Assembly (NCBI RefSeq): GCF_000949455.1
Contig: NZ_JXXK01000007.1
Location: 1-64,000, forward strand
From: Ruthenibacterium lactatiformans
GTDB lineage: Bacteria > Bacillota > Clostridia > Oscillospirales > Ruminococcaceae
DNA length: 64,000 nt
Direction: 5' to 3'
In this document: positions 63,337 through 64,000 of the stretch, one piece after another
Layout: the number at the start of each line of letters is the position of its first letter
How positions within the stretch are numbered: position 1 is the stretch's first letter
Notes under the pieces: generated by a model
Seen by the model: only the letters and a program-made list of their open reading frames with translations
What the model was told of the DNA's origin: nothing
Databases searched by the model: none
Position numbers and translations under genes: made by a program

Positions 63337-63373
63337 AATATTAGTAATAATATTTCAATATAAATAATATTTT
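63337..63373. promoter_or_regulatory. Operator-like palindromes before the PfkB operon
   Basis: AATATTA-GTAA-TAATATT (63337-63354) is a perfect inverted repeat with a four-base centre containing the core word TATTAGTAATA (63339-63349). A second half, TAATATTTT (63365-63373), pairs with AAAATATTA (63335-63343) in a wider inverted repeat. Both lie just downstream of the promoter, a repression position. Confidence 0.65.
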
Positions 63374-63381
63374 GCACTTTC

Positions 63382-63410
63382 AGTATATCCGACCTGCAGC
63401 CCGATGTCAA
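63382..63410 (-). promoter_or_regulatory. Strong promoter of the PfkB operon
   Basis: Minus-strand TTGACA (63410-63405), exactly 17 bases, TATACT (63387-63382): nearly full consensus, followed by the operator-like palindromes. Confidence 0.88.
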
Positions 63411-63465
63411 GAGATATCAAGCCCTCAAAGCGCCAAAAGATTTTCCCTGCTTTTGGTCACTATGT

Positions 63466-63493
63466 TTGACTTGAAGAATTTTTCTGCTATAAT
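63466..63493 (+). promoter_or_regulatory. Promoter of the LacI-type regulator gene
   Basis: TTGACT (63466-63471), 16 bases, TATAAT (63488-63493). Confidence 0.8.
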
Positions 63494-63503
63494 ATTAGTA
63501 AGA
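63493..63503. promoter_or_regulatory. Operator-like site at the LacI promoter
   Basis: TATTAGTAAGA, one mismatch to the core word TATTAGTAATA, starts on the last base of the -10 of the LacI-type gene. Suggests autoregulation. Confidence 0.6.
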
Positions 63504-63529
63504 TATTATTAAAAAGGAGCGTCTGGACC

Positions 63530-64000
63530 ATGAAAAAGGCCACCTCGCAGGATGTTGCGGAACTTGCGGGCGTTTCGCAGGCGACCGTGTCTCTTATTTT
63601 AAACAACAGCGATAAGATCACCTTCAGCAACGAGACCAAGGAGCGCGTGCTCGCAGCAGCTCAAAAGCTGAACTACCGCCTGCCTCAGCGCAAAAAACAG
63701 CGCGAAAAAAAGGCCAGCAACATGCTTCTCGTTCTGACGCCCACGCTCACCAACCAGTACTATGCCGAGCTGATCCAGGCCATCGAGGACTATGCCGACA
63801 CGCTGGATTACCGCGTCATCGTCTGCAACACCTTCCGCAAGCCGGATCTGGAAAAGTTCTATCTCGACACTTTTGTCGGCGCGCATGTGGACGGTATCAT
63901 CTATACTTTTCTGCCCAGCTTCCCGCGCCTGGTGGAGCAGATCTCCTCGTCCACACCCACGGTCATCATCGGGGAAAAGCTGGACGACCTGTCCATCTGC
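63530..64000 (+). CDS. LacI-family transcriptional regulator (partial)
   Basis: The first 157 codons are inside the window; the rest runs off the right end. N-terminal 'ATSQDVAELAGVSQATVSLILNNS' is a textbook LacI helix-turn-helix and hinge, and the sugar-binding domain begins near residue 65 (NMLLVLTPTLTNQYYAELIQAIEDYAD). AAAAAGGAG sits ten bases before the ATG. It is the only clear sugar-responsive regulator in the locus, divergent from the PfkB operon. Confidence 0.93.
   Translation, partial: MKKATSQDVAELAGVSQATVSLILNNSDKITFSNETKERVLAAAQKLNYRLPQRKKQREKKASNMLLVLTPTLTNQYYAELIQAIEDYADTLDYRVIVCNTFRKPDLEKFYLDTFVGAHVDGIIYTFLPSFPRLVEQISSSTPTVIIGEKLDDLSIC

Overview
The window looks like chromosomal DNA of a GC-rich Gram-positive anaerobe of the Clostridia, probably an Oscillospirales gut commensal. 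This rests on strong GGAGG ribosome binding sites with some GTG/TTG starts, sigma-A promoters (TTGACA/TATAAT), a perfect CIRCE heat-shock operator, acetyl-CoA-type MetA, LplABC-type sugar ABC transport genes and several LytTR, XRE and AbrB regulators. The genus is inference. No rRNA, tRNA, CRISPR array, prophage or insertion sequence was seen.

Left half (1-35990) is mostly housekeeping and transport: an NMT1/SsuA-type ABC importer (102-2745, minus); glycerol kinase with a RidA protein (minus); a D,D-carboxypeptidase, nicotinate phosphoribosyltransferase, an ABC exporter and a glycosyltransferase (plus); a nitroreductase; an MFS exporter preceded by a 12-codon leader ORF and nested hairpins; a small heat-shock protein and a small acidic membrane protein sharing a CIRCE-containing gap; two adjacent CobW-type GTPases; an ABC-2 exporter with its own ABC/LytTR fusion regulator and a triple operator; RecQ and an ABC-F ATPase; MetA with a MATE pump; then a nitrilase-family hydrolase, MFS, NUDIX, an XRE/pentad-repeat protein, a sugar kinase, a second MATE pump, an AI-2E family transporter, a GNAT, RuvX and the two ThrE-type exporter subunits.

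Right half (35991-64000) is dominated by a roughly 28 kb carbohydrate locus. A long leftward operon (51037 down to 35991) encodes an LplABC-type transporter, a DegT-type aminotransferase, a DHDPS/sialic-acid-lyase family aldolase, an aldo/keto reductase, two cytoplasmic sialidase-fold proteins, a SASA-type esterase, a glycoside-hydrolase-like protein and an MFS carrier. A divergent rightward cluster (51413-59460) encodes two Gfo/Idh/MocA dehydrogenases, a class II aldolase, an FGGY kinase, an arabinose/fucose-isomerase-like protein and a class III aminotransferase. A third, leftward set (63304-60405) encodes a PfkB kinase, an HpaI-type aldolase and a D-2-hydroxyacid dehydrogenase, and is divergent from a LacI-type regulator cut by the window end. 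The same operator-like word TATTAGTAATA lies at the promoters of the transporter operon, the PfkB operon and (one mismatch) the LacI gene, and related half-sites precede the rightward cluster. This ties the locus into one probable regulon for a modified, perhaps amino- or ulosonic-acid-containing, glycan whose identity is unknown.

Other non-coding structure includes a dispersed intergenic repeat (copies near 28079 and 59504), a leader motif repeated in front of three genes of the sugar locus, large intercistronic hairpins, and an XRE gene apparently broken at a G6 run.
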